DNA from: Nocardioides dokdonensis FR1436
GTDB lineage: Bacteria; Actinomycetota; Actinomycetes; Propionibacteriales; Nocardioidaceae
Direction: 5' to 3'
DNA length: 64,000 nt
Assembly (NCBI RefSeq): GCF_001653335.1
Contig: NZ_CP015079.1
Location: forward strand, 1,860,001-1,924,000
Part shown: in pieces, positions 50,563 to 59,373 of the stretch
How the letters are laid out: each line of letters starts with the position of its first letter
How positions within the stretch are numbered: position 1 is the stretch's first letter
The notes under the pieces: generated by a model
What the model was told of the DNA's origin: nothing
Seen by the model: the letters and a program-made list of their open reading frames with translations, nothing else
The model's database searches: none
Made by a program: the position numbers and the translations under genes

Positions 50563-52557
50563 GTGGTGGACGTGACGACAGCGGTCCTGGTGCAGGCCCT
50601 GCGCCATGGAGCCGAGCTGGGGCCGCCGGAGGGCGACGGCCGGCAGCCGCTCCGAGCCGCGGATCTGCGCAGTGCTCTGCAGCAGGTCCTGCGGGGCGAT
50701 GAGGCCATGTCCGTCGATCCCAGCGGACTCACGTTGAGGTCGACGGAGATCGAGGGTGACTTGGACCTGTCCGGCTTCCAGGCGCTGCCACCTCTCCACT
50801 TCGAGCACTGCACCTTCGACGGGGCGGTGCGCCTGGTCGACACGAGTGCGGCCCATCTGTCGTTCGAGCACTGCGCGGGTCAGGAGCTCGACGCCTGTCG
50901 GCTCACCGTGACTGGAGACTTCGCGGCCTCGCACAGCTCGTGGACCACCCTCGACCTGAGTCAGGCGAGCATCGGTGGTCGTCTCGACGTGATCGACTGC
51001 AGCATCGACGCTGGGCGAGGACACATCGATGCCCGCCAGGTGTCGGTCGGGTCCTTCATGTCCTGGTACCTCACCGAGGCCGCACACGTCTCACTCGAGT
51101 CGTGCCTCGTGCGCGGGCCCGACAGCGACAGCGCCAACAACAACCTGGCTTTCGCGAAGACGGGTTGCCTCGACCTGAGTGGCGCCGACATCCGGGTCTC
51201 GGTGGGCATCGGCTACGACAACGGCCCGGACAACGTGTCCAAGATCGACGTGCTGCGTGCCGAGCGAGCTGCTTTCGGTGGCGACGTCGAGCTCGAGGGT
51301 GAGTTCGGGGTCATCCACCTGGCTCAGGCCTCGGTGCTCGGTCTCGCGTCGTTCGGCCCGGCGCTGGTGGGCGAGACCGGATGGAACGCGCACGTGACGC
51401 AAGCACGGGCCTTGGCACACCAGGTGAGCCAGATGCTCGAGCTCCTTGACCAGTCGGACCCGGAGGTCGAGATCGACTACGTGTCACTTCATCGCCGCGT
51501 CCAGGCAACCGGGCGCCCGGACGTGTTCTCGAGGCTCAGGGACACCGAGGCCGCGGTGGTCATCGGAGAGCTCGCCGAGGCAGCCGAGCGCCCCGATGAC
51601 CCGCAACGGCCCCAGGACAGCGAAGCGCGACGCGTCCGGCTACGTGGCTCGTTGCGTCTCATCGGAGCCCAGCTCCAGGATCTCGGCCTCGAACCCGGGG
51701 TGAGTGGTCGCACCACGGTGTCGCTCGATCTTCGCGACAGCAACGTCAGGAGCCTGGAGCTGCCGTTGCGACGTCACGACGGGGTGGCGAACCTCGACGG
51801 CGCGATCATCGGGACCCTTCACGTCGCCACTCGGGAGGGCGGGGAGCCGGCATCGATGCGTCTCGATCCGACCATCAACAGCTGGCAGGTGGAACGACTC
51901 CGCAACCGACCCGTCTTCGTCGGGCGAGGAGTGCCGTCGGCACAGCTGCAGGTGCCGCCGCTCCGGCTCGGTTCAGCTGCAGGGGGTGGGGGTGCCGGTC
52001 TGCTGGGATGGATGCCTCAGGGGACCAGGACGGTCTTCTGGCAGCAGCCGTGGCACGTCCTGGCTGCCTCGCTTGATGCCGAGGGTCGGGAGTGGGAGGC
52101 CCGCGGTGTGCGGATCCTGGCGGCCGACAAGCACAAGCGGGCGGTGGCAGCAGGTCACCGGCTCGGCTCCGGACGGATGAGCAGGCTGCGCGCAACCCTC
52201 TCCGAGGCTGGGCGGCGCATCACCTGGGCGACCATCGGTCACGGCTACTCGTCGTTCCGCGCGATCTGGTTGCTCCTGGCATGTCTCGTCGCCACGTGGG
52301 CGGTCACTGCGGCAGGACAGAGCGCCGGGGCGTTCGAGCCCACCACCGATGAGGCGCCCGGGTTGTGGTGGTTCCTGTACGGACTCGACATCACGCTGTC
52401 ACCCGTCGGCACCGGCCAGTACGACGCCTGGCAGTCATCGGTCTTCTGGTTGGCACTGAGCCTGTGGACGCTCAAGCTCGTCTCTTGGACGTTGTTCGGC
52501 CTGTTCCTGTCGGGAGTCTCCGGACGCGTCACCCGCTCGCAGGGCGGAGCTCAGTGA
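50563..52557 (+). CDS. membrane-anchored beta-solenoid-like protein of unknown function
   Basis: A 664-residue protein from GTG 50563 (GAGGGAG upstream). Residues about 45-460 are made of short repeated strands (EGDLDLSGF, LRSTEIEGDLDL, GCLDLSGADIRVSV, VSLDLRDSNVRSLEL) that look like a pentapeptide-type or related right-handed beta-solenoid. Near the C-terminus two or three membrane helices follow (AIWLLLACLVATWAVTAAG and VFWLALSLWTLKLVSWTLFG). No signal peptide is evident, so the solenoid is probably cytoplasmic. Its third codon positions look less GC-rich than those of its neighbours, and copies of one repeat lie on both sides, which suggests acquisition. Confidence 0.6.
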   Translation: MVDVTTAVLVQALRHGAELGPPEGDGRQPLRAADLRSALQQVLRGDEAMSVDPSGLTLRSTEIEGDLDLSGFQALPPLHFEHCTFDGAVRLVDTSAAHLSFEHCAGQELDACRLTVTGDFAASHSSWTTLDLSQASIGGRLDVIDCSIDAGRGHIDARQVSVGSFMSWYLTEAAHVSLESCLVRGPDSDSANNNLAFAKTGCLDLSGADIRVSVGIGYDNGPDNVSKIDVLRAERAAFGGDVELEGEFGVIHLAQASVLGLASFGPALVGETGWNAHVTQARALAHQVSQMLELLDQSDPEVEIDYVSLHRRVQATGRPDVFSRLRDTEAAVVIGELAEAAERPDDPQRPQDSEARRVRLRGSLRLIGAQLQDLGLEPGVSGRTTVSLDLRDSNVRSLELPLRRHDGVANLDGAIIGTLHVATREGGEPASMRLDPTINSWQVERLRNRPVFVGRGVPSAQLQVPPLRLGSAAGGGGAGLLGWMPQGTRTVFWQQPWHVLAASLDAEGREWEARGVRILAADKHKRAVAAGHRLGSGRMSRLRATLSEAGRRITWATIGHGYSSFRAIWLLLACLVATWAVTAAGQSAGAFEPTTDEAPGLWWFLYGLDITLSPVGTGQYDAWQSSVFWLALSLWTLKLVSWTLFGLFLSGVSGRVTRSQGGAQ

Positions 52558-52648
52558 CGTGCGTCGGGCACGCTGCTGAACGCGGCTGATCGTCCGGCGT
52601 GGCACGGGGACGTCGCGCGGCGGTTGCTGCAGGGTGGCGCCCGCCGTT

Positions 52649-52736
52649 CGTAGCCGGAAGGACCGAACGCGCCCCGGACCACCACTCCCACGCGGGGAGG
52701 AGGTCCGGGACGCGTCGTTCGGTCCTTCTGGCTACG
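52649..52736. terminator. long inverted repeat between convergent genes
   Basis: The left arm (52649-52669) and right arm (52716-52736) are complementary at 20 of 21 positions and an inner stem CCCCGGACC/GGTCCGGG extends it. It lies between the solenoid gene and typA and is a likely bidirectional terminator. Confidence 0.75.
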
Positions 52737-52764
52737 ACGGGCCCCGAGGAGCCCGGCGAGCGGA

Positions 52765-54663
52765 TCAGCTCTTGTTGGCCTTGCGGGCCTGCGAGGCGGT
52801 CTTGGCGCGCGCGTTGGCGTCCAGGACGACCTTGCGGATGCGGACCTGGTCGGCGGTGACCTCGACGCACTCGTCGTCGCGGCAGAACTCCAGGCACTGC
52901 TCCAGCGACAGCTTCTTCGCCGGGATCAGCTTCTCGAAGTTGTCGGAGGTGGCGGACCGGATGTTGGTCTGCTGCTTCTCCTTGGTGATGTTGACGTCCA
53001 TGTCGTCGGCGCGGGAGTTCTCGCCGACGATCATGCCCTCGTAGACCTCGACGGCCGGCTCGAGGAACATCACGCCACGCTCCTGCAGCGACGTCATCGC
53101 GTAGGCGGTGGTGACGCCCTTGCGGTCCGCGACGAGCGAGCCGTTGTTGCGCGAGCGGATCTCGCCGGCCCACGGCTCGTAGCCCTCGGAGATGTGGTGC
53201 GCGATACCGGTGCCGCGGGTGTCGGTGAGGAACTCGGTGCGGAAGCCGATCAGGCCGCGCGCCGGGACCAGGAACTCCATGCGCACCCAGCCGGTGCCGT
53301 GGTTGGTCATCCCCTCCATGCGGCCCTTGCGGGAGGCCAGCAGCTCGGTGATCGTGCCGAGGTACTCCTCGGGCGCGTCGATGGTCAGGCGCTCGACGGG
53401 CTCGTGCTTCTTGCCGTCGATCTCCTTGGTGACCACCTGCGGCTTGCCGACGGTGAGCTCGAAGCCCTCGCGGCGCATCTGCTCGACCAGGATCGCCAGG
53501 GCCAGCTCGCCTCGGCCCTGCACCTCCCAGGCGTCGGGACGCTCGGTCGGCAGGACCCGCAGGCTCACGTTGCCGATGAGCTCGGCGTCGAGGCGGTCCT
53601 TGACCAGGCGCGCGGTGACCTTGGAGCCCTTGACCCGGCCCACGAGGGGCGAGGTGTTGGTGCCGATGGTCATCGAGATGGCCGGCTCGTCGACGTGGAT
53701 GAGCGGCAGCGCCACCGGGTTCTCCGCGTCGGCGAGGGTCTCGCCGATGGTGATGTCGGGGATGCCCGCGATCGCGACGATGTCACCGGGGCCGGCGGAC
53801 TCGCCGGGCTGGCGCTCGAGGCCCTCGGTGACCAGCAGCTCGGTGATGCGGACCTTCTTGGTCTCGCCGTCGCGCTTCATCCAGGCGACGGTCTGACCCT
53901 TCTTCAGCACGCCCTCGTGCACGCGCACCAGCGCGAGCCGACCGAGGAACGGCGAGGAGTCGAGGTTGGTGACGTGCGCCTGCAGCGGCGCGCCCTCGGT
54001 GTACGTCGGCGCGGGGATCGTGTCCAGGATCGTCTTGAACAGCGGCTCGAGGTCCGGGGAGTCGGGCAGCTCGCCGTTGGCGGGCTGGTCGAGCCCGGCG
54101 ACACCGGCGCGGCCCGAGGCGTAGACGACCGGGAAGTCGAGGGCGGCCTGGCTGTGGGTGTCGTCGAGGAGGTCCATGAAGAGCTCGTAGGTCTCGTCGA
54201 CCACCTCGGCGATGCGGGCGTCGCCACGGTCGGTCTTGTTCACGACCAGGATCACCGGCATGTCGGCGTTGAGCGCCTTGCGCAGCACGAACCGGGTCTG
54301 CGGCAGCGGCCCCTCGGAGGCGTCGACCAGCAGCACGATGCCGTCGACCATGGACAGGCCGCGCTCGACCTCGCCACCGAAGTCGGCGTGCCCGGGGGTG
54401 TCGATGATGTTGATGACCATCGGCTCGCCGCCCGCGGAGGGACCCGCGTAGTGGATGGCGGTGTTCTTCGCGAGGATGGTGATGCCCTTCTCGCGCTCGA
54501 GGTCACCGGAGTCCATGACGCGTTCGGCGACGCCCTCGGCCTGGTGCTCGGTGAACGCACCACCCTGCCGGAGCATCGCGTCGACGAGCGTGGTCTTGCC
54601 GTGGTCGACGTGCGCCACGATGGCGACGTTGCGGAGGTCGGTGCGGGTCTTCTGTCCAGACAT
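52765..54663 (-). CDS. typA: ribosome-associated translational GTPase TypA/BipA
   Basis: A 632-residue GTPase of the elongation-factor family that binds the ribosome and assists 50S assembly and stress responses. G1 is AHVDHGKT (residues 17-24), followed by the switch region [12 protein letters not shown]3 [12 protein letters not shown] and G4 NKTDR. The C-terminal domains ([39 protein letters not shown] in pieces) are specific to TypA. Length is typical. It is preceded by a promoter region rich in palindromes and is transcribed alone. Confidence 0.96.
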   Translation of the reverse strand: MSGQKTRTDLRNVAIVAHVDHGKTTLVDAMLRQGGAFTEHQAEGVAERVMDSGDLEREKGITILAKNTAIHYAGPSAGGEPMVINIIDTPGHADFGGEVERGLSMVDGIVLLVDASEGPLPQTRFVLRKALNADMPVILVVNKTDRGDARIAEVVDETYELFMDLLDDTHSQAALDFPVVYASGRAGVAGLDQPANGELPDSPDLEPLFKTILDTIPAPTYTEGAPLQAHVTNLDSSPFLGRLALVRVHEGVLKKGQTVAWMKRDGETKKVRITELLVTEGLERQPGESAGPGDIVAIAGIPDITIGETLADAENPVALPLIHVDEPAISMTIGTNTSPLVGRVKGSKVTARLVKDRLDAELIGNVSLRVLPTERPDAWEVQGRGELALAILVEQMRREGFELTVGKPQVVTKEIDGKKHEPVERLTIDAPEEYLGTITELLASRKGRMEGMTNHGTGWVRMEFLVPARGLIGFRTEFLTDTRGTGIAHHISEGYEPWAGEIRSRNNGSLVADRKGVTTAYAMTSLQERGVMFLEPAVEVYEGMIVGENSRADDMDVNITKEKQQTNIRSATSDNFEKLIPAKKLSLEQCLEFCRDDECVEVTADQVRIRKVVLDANARAKTASQARKANKS

Positions 54664-54778
54664 GCGGGAGCGGCGTCGCTTTCGATTGACGAACGGCCGG
54701 TTCCGGCCTCGGCAATCTTATCGGCGCGGGCCGTCGTACGCCGATTCGGGCCGCCGCCCGGACCCTGCCCGAGTCCCT

Positions 54779-54873
54779 GCATGAGTCCCCGGCCAGCCGG
54801 GGACTCCGGTACTTGTCAGGTGTTGCAACACCCACTAAGTGCATGAGTCCCCGGTCGACCGGGGACTCATGCA
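54779..54873. terminator. pair of palindromes between heliorhodopsin and typA genes
   Basis: The second (54840-54873) is a perfect 34-nt palindrome with half-site TGCATGAGTCCCCGGTC. The first (54779-54807) is a related hairpin with arms GAGTCCCCGG. A smaller palindrome GGTGTTGCAACACC lies between them. They follow the heliorhodopsin stop and probably end its transcript before typA. Confidence 0.65.
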
Positions 54874-54890
54874 CACGTGTCAGGAGGGCG

Positions 54891-55700
54891 TCAGCCGGCC
54901 AGCGAGCCGCCGAAGATCTGCCAGGCCAGGAGGCTCTTGGCGACCAGGCTGAGCACCAGGTACGCCTTCTCGCCGAAGGCGTAGGAGCGCCACGGCCCGA
55001 TGCCCTTGTACTGCAGCCACTGGTTGACGCCGAAGCTCATGAAGAAGACGAACAGCGACACCACGATGCCGTAGACGAAGCCGGGCACCGTGTCGGCGCC
55101 GGTGGTGTTGACGACGATCGCGACCCAGGGGGCCAGGCCGGCGAGGGTGCCGAACCAGAAGGGCAGCATGGTGGTGCGCTCGCGCCCCGGCGGGTTCATG
55201 ACCTCCTGGATCCACCCGAAGAGGATCATCGAGACGTTGGCGCCGATGATCGCGATCAGCGCGTCGATGCCGGTGATGCCGTTGTAGAAGGCGATCAGCA
55301 CGATCATCAGCGTCGCGCTGAGCGAGTACTCGACCCAGCGGAACCGGTTGATGCCCTCGCGCAGGCCCTGGTCGTAGCGCTTCTTCAGCAGGGTGCCGGT
55401 CAGCAGGTGGTCGACGGCGGCGAGGACCAGGAAGGCCGCGATCGCCCACCCGATGCGGACGTCGAAGAGCACCTCGGGGCTCGGCGGCTCGCTGCCCGGG
55501 GGGCCCGCGGGGAAGGTCGAGGTGACGCCGATCGCGAAGTCGGTGGCCAGCACCAGCACGGCGATCGCCTGCAGCCCGTGCAGCACCGCCAGCCCGATGT
55601 TCCAGGTGCGCAGCGAGGCGAGTGACGTCTCGTCCACCCCGCTGGCGACCGCTCGACCGGTGTGGCTGCCTGCCTCGGTGGTGTTGCTGGCGTGCGTCAT
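54891..55700 (-). CDS. heliorhodopsin
   Basis: A 269-residue seven-helix protein. The retinal-binding lysine is Lys255 in VLSLVAKSLLAWQIFGG, the characteristic helix-7 motif of heliorhodopsins. The counter-ion Glu124 lies in FRWVEYSLSATLMIVLIA and the internal histidines are His41 (AVLHGLQ) and His98 (DHLLTG). SMILFGWIQE and PFWFGTLAG also match. Heliorhodopsins are light-sensing rhodopsins with inverted topology and no clear pump activity. The ATG overlaps the stop of the upstream SDR gene (ATGA). No carotenoid or retinal-forming gene lies in the window. Confidence 0.95.
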   Translation of the reverse strand: MTHASNTTEAGSHTGRAVASGVDETSLASLRTWNIGLAVLHGLQAIAVLVLATDFAIGVTSTFPAGPPGSEPPSPEVLFDVRIGWAIAAFLVLAAVDHLLTGTLLKKRYDQGLREGINRFRWVEYSLSATLMIVLIAFYNGITGIDALIAIIGANVSMILFGWIQEVMNPPGRERTTMLPFWFGTLAGLAPWVAIVVNTTGADTVPGFVYGIVVSLFVFFMSFGVNQWLQYKGIGPWRSYAFGEKAYLVLSLVAKSLLAWQIFGGSLAG

Positions 55701-56398
55701 CGGAGCACCATCTCCTTGCCGTCCATCACGATCTCGGTGGCGTCGCCACCGACTGCGTCCAGGATGGCGGAGATGACCTGCTCGTGGGGCATGGATGCCG
55801 GTAGTCGTGGCGCCGAGCCGGCCAGCGCCCGGGTCTCGAGGCCGGTGTCGAGGTGCGGCGGACGCACGTCGAGCACCCGGAACGAGCGGCGCTCCTCGCG
55901 GCGCAGCACCTGCAACCACGTGGCCAGCGCGGCCTTGGCAGCGGAGTAGTCGGCCATCCCGGCGGTCGGCAGGTCGGCCAGCACCGCGCTGAGCACCGCC
56001 GCGGTGCCTTCCCCGTCGCGCGCCTCGGCGAGGTACGGCGCCGCCGCGCGCACCAGCGCCATCGGGCCGAGGGTGTTGACCGCGAACAGCTCCTCCGCCA
56101 CGGCCTCGTCGAGCTCGGTGGCCCGGCCGAAGCCGGCCGCCCCGGTGGCGACGACCAGCAGGTCGAGCCCGCCCAGCTCCTCGACCGCGCCCCGCACGGC
56201 GTCCCCGCACGAGTCGACGTCGACCACGTCGAGGTGCCGCCCCGACGTGCCCAGCGCCCCGGCCACCTCCGCGAGCCGCGCGGCGTCGCGTCCGGCGGCG
56301 ACCACGCGGGCACCGCGCTCGTGCAGCCCCGCGGCGACCGCCCGCCCCAGCACGCCCGTCGCTCCCGCCACCAGCACCCGTGCTCCCTCGATCTTCAT
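55697..56398 (-). CDS. SDR-family NAD(P)-dependent oxidoreductase, heliorhodopsin operon
   Basis: A 233-residue short-chain dehydrogenase with a Rossmann motif GATGVLGRAVAAGL, a VVATGAAGFG strand where most relatives have NNAG, and the catalytic YSAAK. It is coupled to the heliorhodopsin gene by a 4-nt overlap and driven by a leaderless promoter (TAGGTT on the reverse strand, 56405-56410, 6 nt before the ATG). The substrate is unknown. Many retinol/retinal dehydrogenases are SDRs, so a role in retinoid handling is conceivable but unproven. Confidence 0.85.
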   Translation of the reverse strand: MKIEGARVLVAGATGVLGRAVAAGLHERGARVVAAGRDAARLAEVAGALGTSGRHLDVVDVDSCGDAVRGAVEELGGLDLLVVATGAAGFGRATELDEAVAEELFAVNTLGPMALVRAAAPYLAEARDGEGTAAVLSAVLADLPTAGMADYSAAKAALATWLQVLRREERRSFRVLDVRPPHLDTGLETRALAGSAPRLPASMPHEQVISAILDAVGGDATEIVMDGKEMVLR

Positions 56399-56404
56399 CT
56401 CTCG

Positions 56405-56410
56405 AACCTA
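56405..56410 (-). promoter_or_regulatory. -10 box of a leaderless promoter (SDR-heliorhodopsin operon)
   Basis: TAGGTT on the reverse strand, 6 nt before the ATG at 56398. Confidence 0.5.
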
Positions 56411-56460
56411 GGTCCCGCCGCCCGACGGGGCAGGACCCCTGCGGGTGTGCGGAGCGTGGC

Positions 56461-56466
56461 TATCGT
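56461..56466 (+). promoter_or_regulatory. -10 box of a leaderless promoter (PPOX-family gene)
   Basis: TATCGT, 6 nt before ATG 56473; divergent from the SDR-heliorhodopsin promoter. Confidence 0.5.
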
Positions 56467-56472
56467 CGAGGG

Positions 56473-56943
56473 ATGGCCACGATCGCGACCACCGACCGAG
56501 TCGACCTCGACGGGCTCCTGGAGTTCGTCCGGCCGCGCCACCGGATGACGTTGATGACCCTGCGCGCCGACGGCCGCCCGCAGGTCTCGCCCGTGAGCGG
56601 CGGGGTCGACGCGGACGGGCGGATCGTGGTGTCGACGTACCCGCAGCGCGCGAAGGCGGTCAACCTGCGCCGCACTCCCGAGGCGACGGTCCTGGTGCAC
56701 TCCGACGACTGGAACGGGCCCTACGTGCAGGTCGACGGCACCGCCGAGGTGCTCGACATGCCCTCGCCGGAGGCCGAGGACGCGCTGGTGGAGTACTTCC
56801 GCTGCATCGCCGGCGAGCACCCCGACTGGGACGAGTACCGCGCCGCGATGCGCACGCAGGGCAAGTCGCTGCTGCGGATCACCCCCGTCTCGTGGGGTCC
56901 GGTGGCCACCGGCGGGTTCCCGCCGGGGCGCGCCCCCGCCTGA
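56473..56943 (+). CDS. PPOX-class (split-barrel) flavin/F420-dependent protein
   Basis: A 156-residue split beta-barrel protein of the pyridoxamine-phosphate-oxidase-like superfamily. RHRMTLMTLRADGRPQVSPV, VVSTYPQRAKAVNLRRTPEATVLV and WNGPYVQVDGTAEVL are the typical strands of the actinobacterial F420-dependent subgroup. The reaction is not known; relatives reduce F420-linked or flavin-linked substrates. ATG 56473 is favoured by the leaderless box upstream, over an in-frame start at 56380. Confidence 0.85.
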   Translation: MATIATTDRVDLDGLLEFVRPRHRMTLMTLRADGRPQVSPVSGGVDADGRIVVSTYPQRAKAVNLRRTPEATVLVHSDDWNGPYVQVDGTAEVLDMPSPEAEDALVEYFRCIAGEHPDWDEYRAAMRTQGKSLLRITPVSWGPVATGGFPPGRAPA

Positions 56944-57011
56944 GGCCTGTGTGGGCGTCGGAGTCCCCTGAGGGGTTCCGCAACGTCGGTGCGCGGGTGT
57001 TACCTGGGTCG

Positions 57012-58379
57012 ATGACTCGGCATCGGCCCTCCCATCGTCACTGCTTCGTCCCGCCCTACCTGCAGCGCGCCCTCGGGTACGCCGACACCCTCGCGGTCGA
57101 CGAGTCGCTGCGGTCCGCGCGCCTCGCCGGCCCGGCCCCGGCCGCGACCCTGATCGCGACTCCGGGCGCCCCCGCGTGGACGGTGCACGACGCGCACTCG
57201 GGTCGCACCCTGCCCGGCGACCCGGTCCGCAGGGCGGGCGATCCCGACTCCGGCGACCCGGCGGTCGACGAGGCCGCGACCGGCATCGTCGCCTCGCTGG
57301 CGCTGCTGGCCGAGGTCTGGGGCCGCGACTCCTACGACGGCGCCGGCAGCCCGGTGAGCCTGAGCGTGCACTACGGCCGCGACTACGCCAACGCGTTCTG
57401 GGACGGCACCCAGCTGGTCTTCGGCGACGGCGACGGCGTGGTCTTCGACCGGTTCACCAAGCCCGTCGACGTGCTGGGCCACGAGCTCGCGCACGCGCTG
57501 ACCGAGCACACCGCCGGTCTCGTCTACGCCGACCAGCCCGGCGCGCTGAACGAGCACGTCTCCGACGTCGTCGCGGCCTGCGTCAAGCAGCGGCTGCTGG
57601 GCCAGCGCCCCGACGAGGCCGACTGGCTGGTCGGTCAGGGACTCTTCCGGCCCGGCATCAACGCCCGCGGCCTGCGGGACATGGCGCACCCCGGCACCGC
57701 CTACGACGACCCGCGGCTGGGCCGCGACCCCCAGCCCGCGCACCTCGACGACCTCGTGGTCACCACCGACGACCACGGTGGGGTGCACCTCAACTCCGGC
57801 ATCCCCAACCGCGCCTTCCACCTCGCCGCGGTCGCCGTCGGCGTCGCCGACCCCGGGCCGGGCGGCACGTCGTGGGAGGGCGCCGGCCGGATCTGGTACG
57901 CCGCGCTGACCGGCGGGCAGGTGGGCCCGCGCACCGACTTCGCCGGGTTCGCCGCCGCCACGATCGCGGCCGCCGGCCCGCACGCCGACGCCGTGGGCGC
58001 CGCCTGGGCCGAGGTCGGGGTGCGCCCCGGGGCGACCGACCCCGCGGGCGGGGTGGACGCCGGCGCCGGGGCGGGGTCGTCCTCGGGTGGGGGGCCGGCC
58101 ACGGGCGTGGTGCGGGTGCGGCGTACGGGTGGGTTCGCGGGGTTGAGCGCCGAGGCCGACGTGGACCTGGCCTCCGACGACCCCCGGGTGCCCGAGCTGC
58201 GCGGGATCGCCGGCCGGGTGGACCTGGCGCAGGCGGCCGCGCGGTCCCCGGAGCCGCAGCCGGACCGCTACGTCTACGACCTCGACGTGTGCGGCGAGTG
58301 CGCCCAGGTGGGGGAGCAGGCCCTCACCGCCGACCTCGAGCGCCTCGTCGAGCTGGTGCTGGACCTGGGCCACCGGTAG
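57012..58379 (+). CDS. M4 metalloprotease (protealysin-like) fused to an emfourin-like inhibitor domain
   Basis: A 455-residue protein. Residues 1-50 carry a short protealysin-type propeptide (HRHCFVPPYLQRAL). The catalytic domain has HELAHALTEH (His157, Glu158, His161), the third zinc ligand Glu181 in ALNEHVSD, and the active-site segment GGVHLNSGIPNRAF. After a Gly/Ser-rich linker, residues about 366-455 form a domain beginning VRVRRTGGFAGLSAEADVDL, which fits emfourin, the protein inhibitor of protealysin. In Serratia the two are separate adjacent genes. No signal peptide is visible, as for protealysin. ATG 57012 is the start that begins the propeptide; the longer frame upstream covers the PPOX gene. 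Confidence 0.85.
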   Translation: MTRHRPSHRHCFVPPYLQRALGYADTLAVDESLRSARLAGPAPAATLIATPGAPAWTVHDAHSGRTLPGDPVRRAGDPDSGDPAVDEAATGIVASLALLAEVWGRDSYDGAGSPVSLSVHYGRDYANAFWDGTQLVFGDGDGVVFDRFTKPVDVLGHELAHALTEHTAGLVYADQPGALNEHVSDVVAACVKQRLLGQRPDEADWLVGQGLFRPGINARGLRDMAHPGTAYDDPRLGRDPQPAHLDDLVVTTDDHGGVHLNSGIPNRAFHLAAVAVGVADPGPGGTSWEGAGRIWYAALTGGQVGPRTDFAGFAAATIAAAGPHADAVGAAWAEVGVRPGATDPAGGVDAGAGAGSSSGGGPATGVVRVRRTGGFAGLSAEADVDLASDDPRVPELRGIAGRVDLAQAAARSPEPQPDRYVYDLDVCGECAQVGEQALTADLERLVELVLDLGHR

Positions 58380-58381
58380 AC

Positions 58382-58470
58382 GAGCAGTCACTTCTGCACC
58401 ACCGAGCAGTCACTTCTGCACCTCGACGGGGTGCAGAAGTGACTTCTCGAGGGTGCGAAAGTGACTGCTC
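58382..58470. terminator. nested long inverted repeat between convergent genes
   Basis: Two left units GAGCAGTCACTTCTGCACC (58382-58400 and 58404-58422) face two complementary right units (58430-58448 and 58452-58470). They can form a nearly 40-bp interrupted stem and would end transcription from both sides. Related half-elements lie at 15030. Confidence 0.8.
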
Positions 58471-58482
58471 GTCGGGGCGGGG

Positions 58483-59259
58483 TCAGTCGTGGACGCGGTG
58501 CACCTTGTGCTGCGCGGCCTGGGCACGGGGGCGCAGGACCAGCTCGTCGATGTTGACGTGCGGCGGGCGGGTCACGACGTAGGCGATCGCGTCGGCGACG
58601 TCCTCGGCGACCAGCGGCTCGGCGACCCCGGCGTAGACCGCGTCGGCCGCCGCCTGGTCGCCGTCGAAGCGGACCAGCGCGAACTCGTCGGTGCGGACCA
58701 TGCCCGGCGCGACCTCACAGACCCGGACCGGCTGGTCGAAGAGCTCCAGGCGCAGCGTCTCGGTGACGACCTGGGTGCCGTGCTTGGCGGCGGTGTAGCC
58801 GGCGCCGCCCTCGTAGGCGATCCGGCCCGCGGTCGAGCCGACGTTGCAGATCACGCCGGCGCCGGAGGCGACCAGCGCGGGCAGCAGCGCCCGGGTGACC
58901 TGCATCAGCCCGATCACGTTGACCTCGTACATCGCGCGCCACTGGTCGGCGTCGGCCCGGGCGACCGGGGCGGAGCCGAACGCGCCCCCGGCGTTGTTGA
59001 CCAGCACCGCGAGGCCGGTCTGCCCGGTCTCGGCGCCCAGCTCGGCGACCCGCTCGGCCAGGGCGGCCACGGAGTCGGCGTCGGTGACGTCGCAGACGAC
59101 CGCGGTGCCGTCGATGTCGGCGGCCAGCGCCTCGACCCGGTCGGCGCGGCGGGCGGCGCACACCACGTGGAAGCCCTCGGTGCTCAGGCGGCGCGCGGTC
59201 GCGGCCCCGATCCCGCTGCTGGCTCCGGTCACGACGGCGAGGGGGCGGGGGGTGCTCAT
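58483..59259 (-). CDS. SDR-family NAD(P)-dependent oxidoreductase
   Basis: A 258-residue classical short-chain dehydrogenase with TGASSGIGAATA, NNAGGAFG, the catalytic serine in NVGSTAGRIAY and YTAAK. The C-terminus contains PPHVNIDELVLRPRAQ, a feature of the YdfG/serine-dehydrogenase-like group, which oxidises 3-hydroxyacids or related alcohols. The substrate cannot be fixed. ATG 59268 would add three residues. It stands alone after the long inverted repeat. Confidence 0.88.
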   Translation of the reverse strand: MSTPRPLAVVTGASSGIGAATARRLSTEGFHVVCAARRADRVEALAADIDGTAVVCDVTDADSVAALAERVAELGAETGQTGLAVLVNNAGGAFGSAPVARADADQWRAMYEVNVIGLMQVTRALLPALVASGAGVICNVGSTAGRIAYEGGAGYTAAKHGTQVVTETLRLELFDQPVRVCEVAPGMVRTDEFALVRFDGDQAAADAVYAGVAEPLVAEDVADAIAYVVTRPPHVNIDELVLRPRAQAAQHKVHRVHD

Positions 59260-59373
59260 GGGCGCCATTGTGGCCCACGGCCGGTGGGGTGGTGGCCGTC
59301 GGTGCGGCCTGCGAGCATGGGGGGCGGGGCGCGCCAGGACGGATGACCGGGCGCGCCGAGAGGGAGGTCCGCT

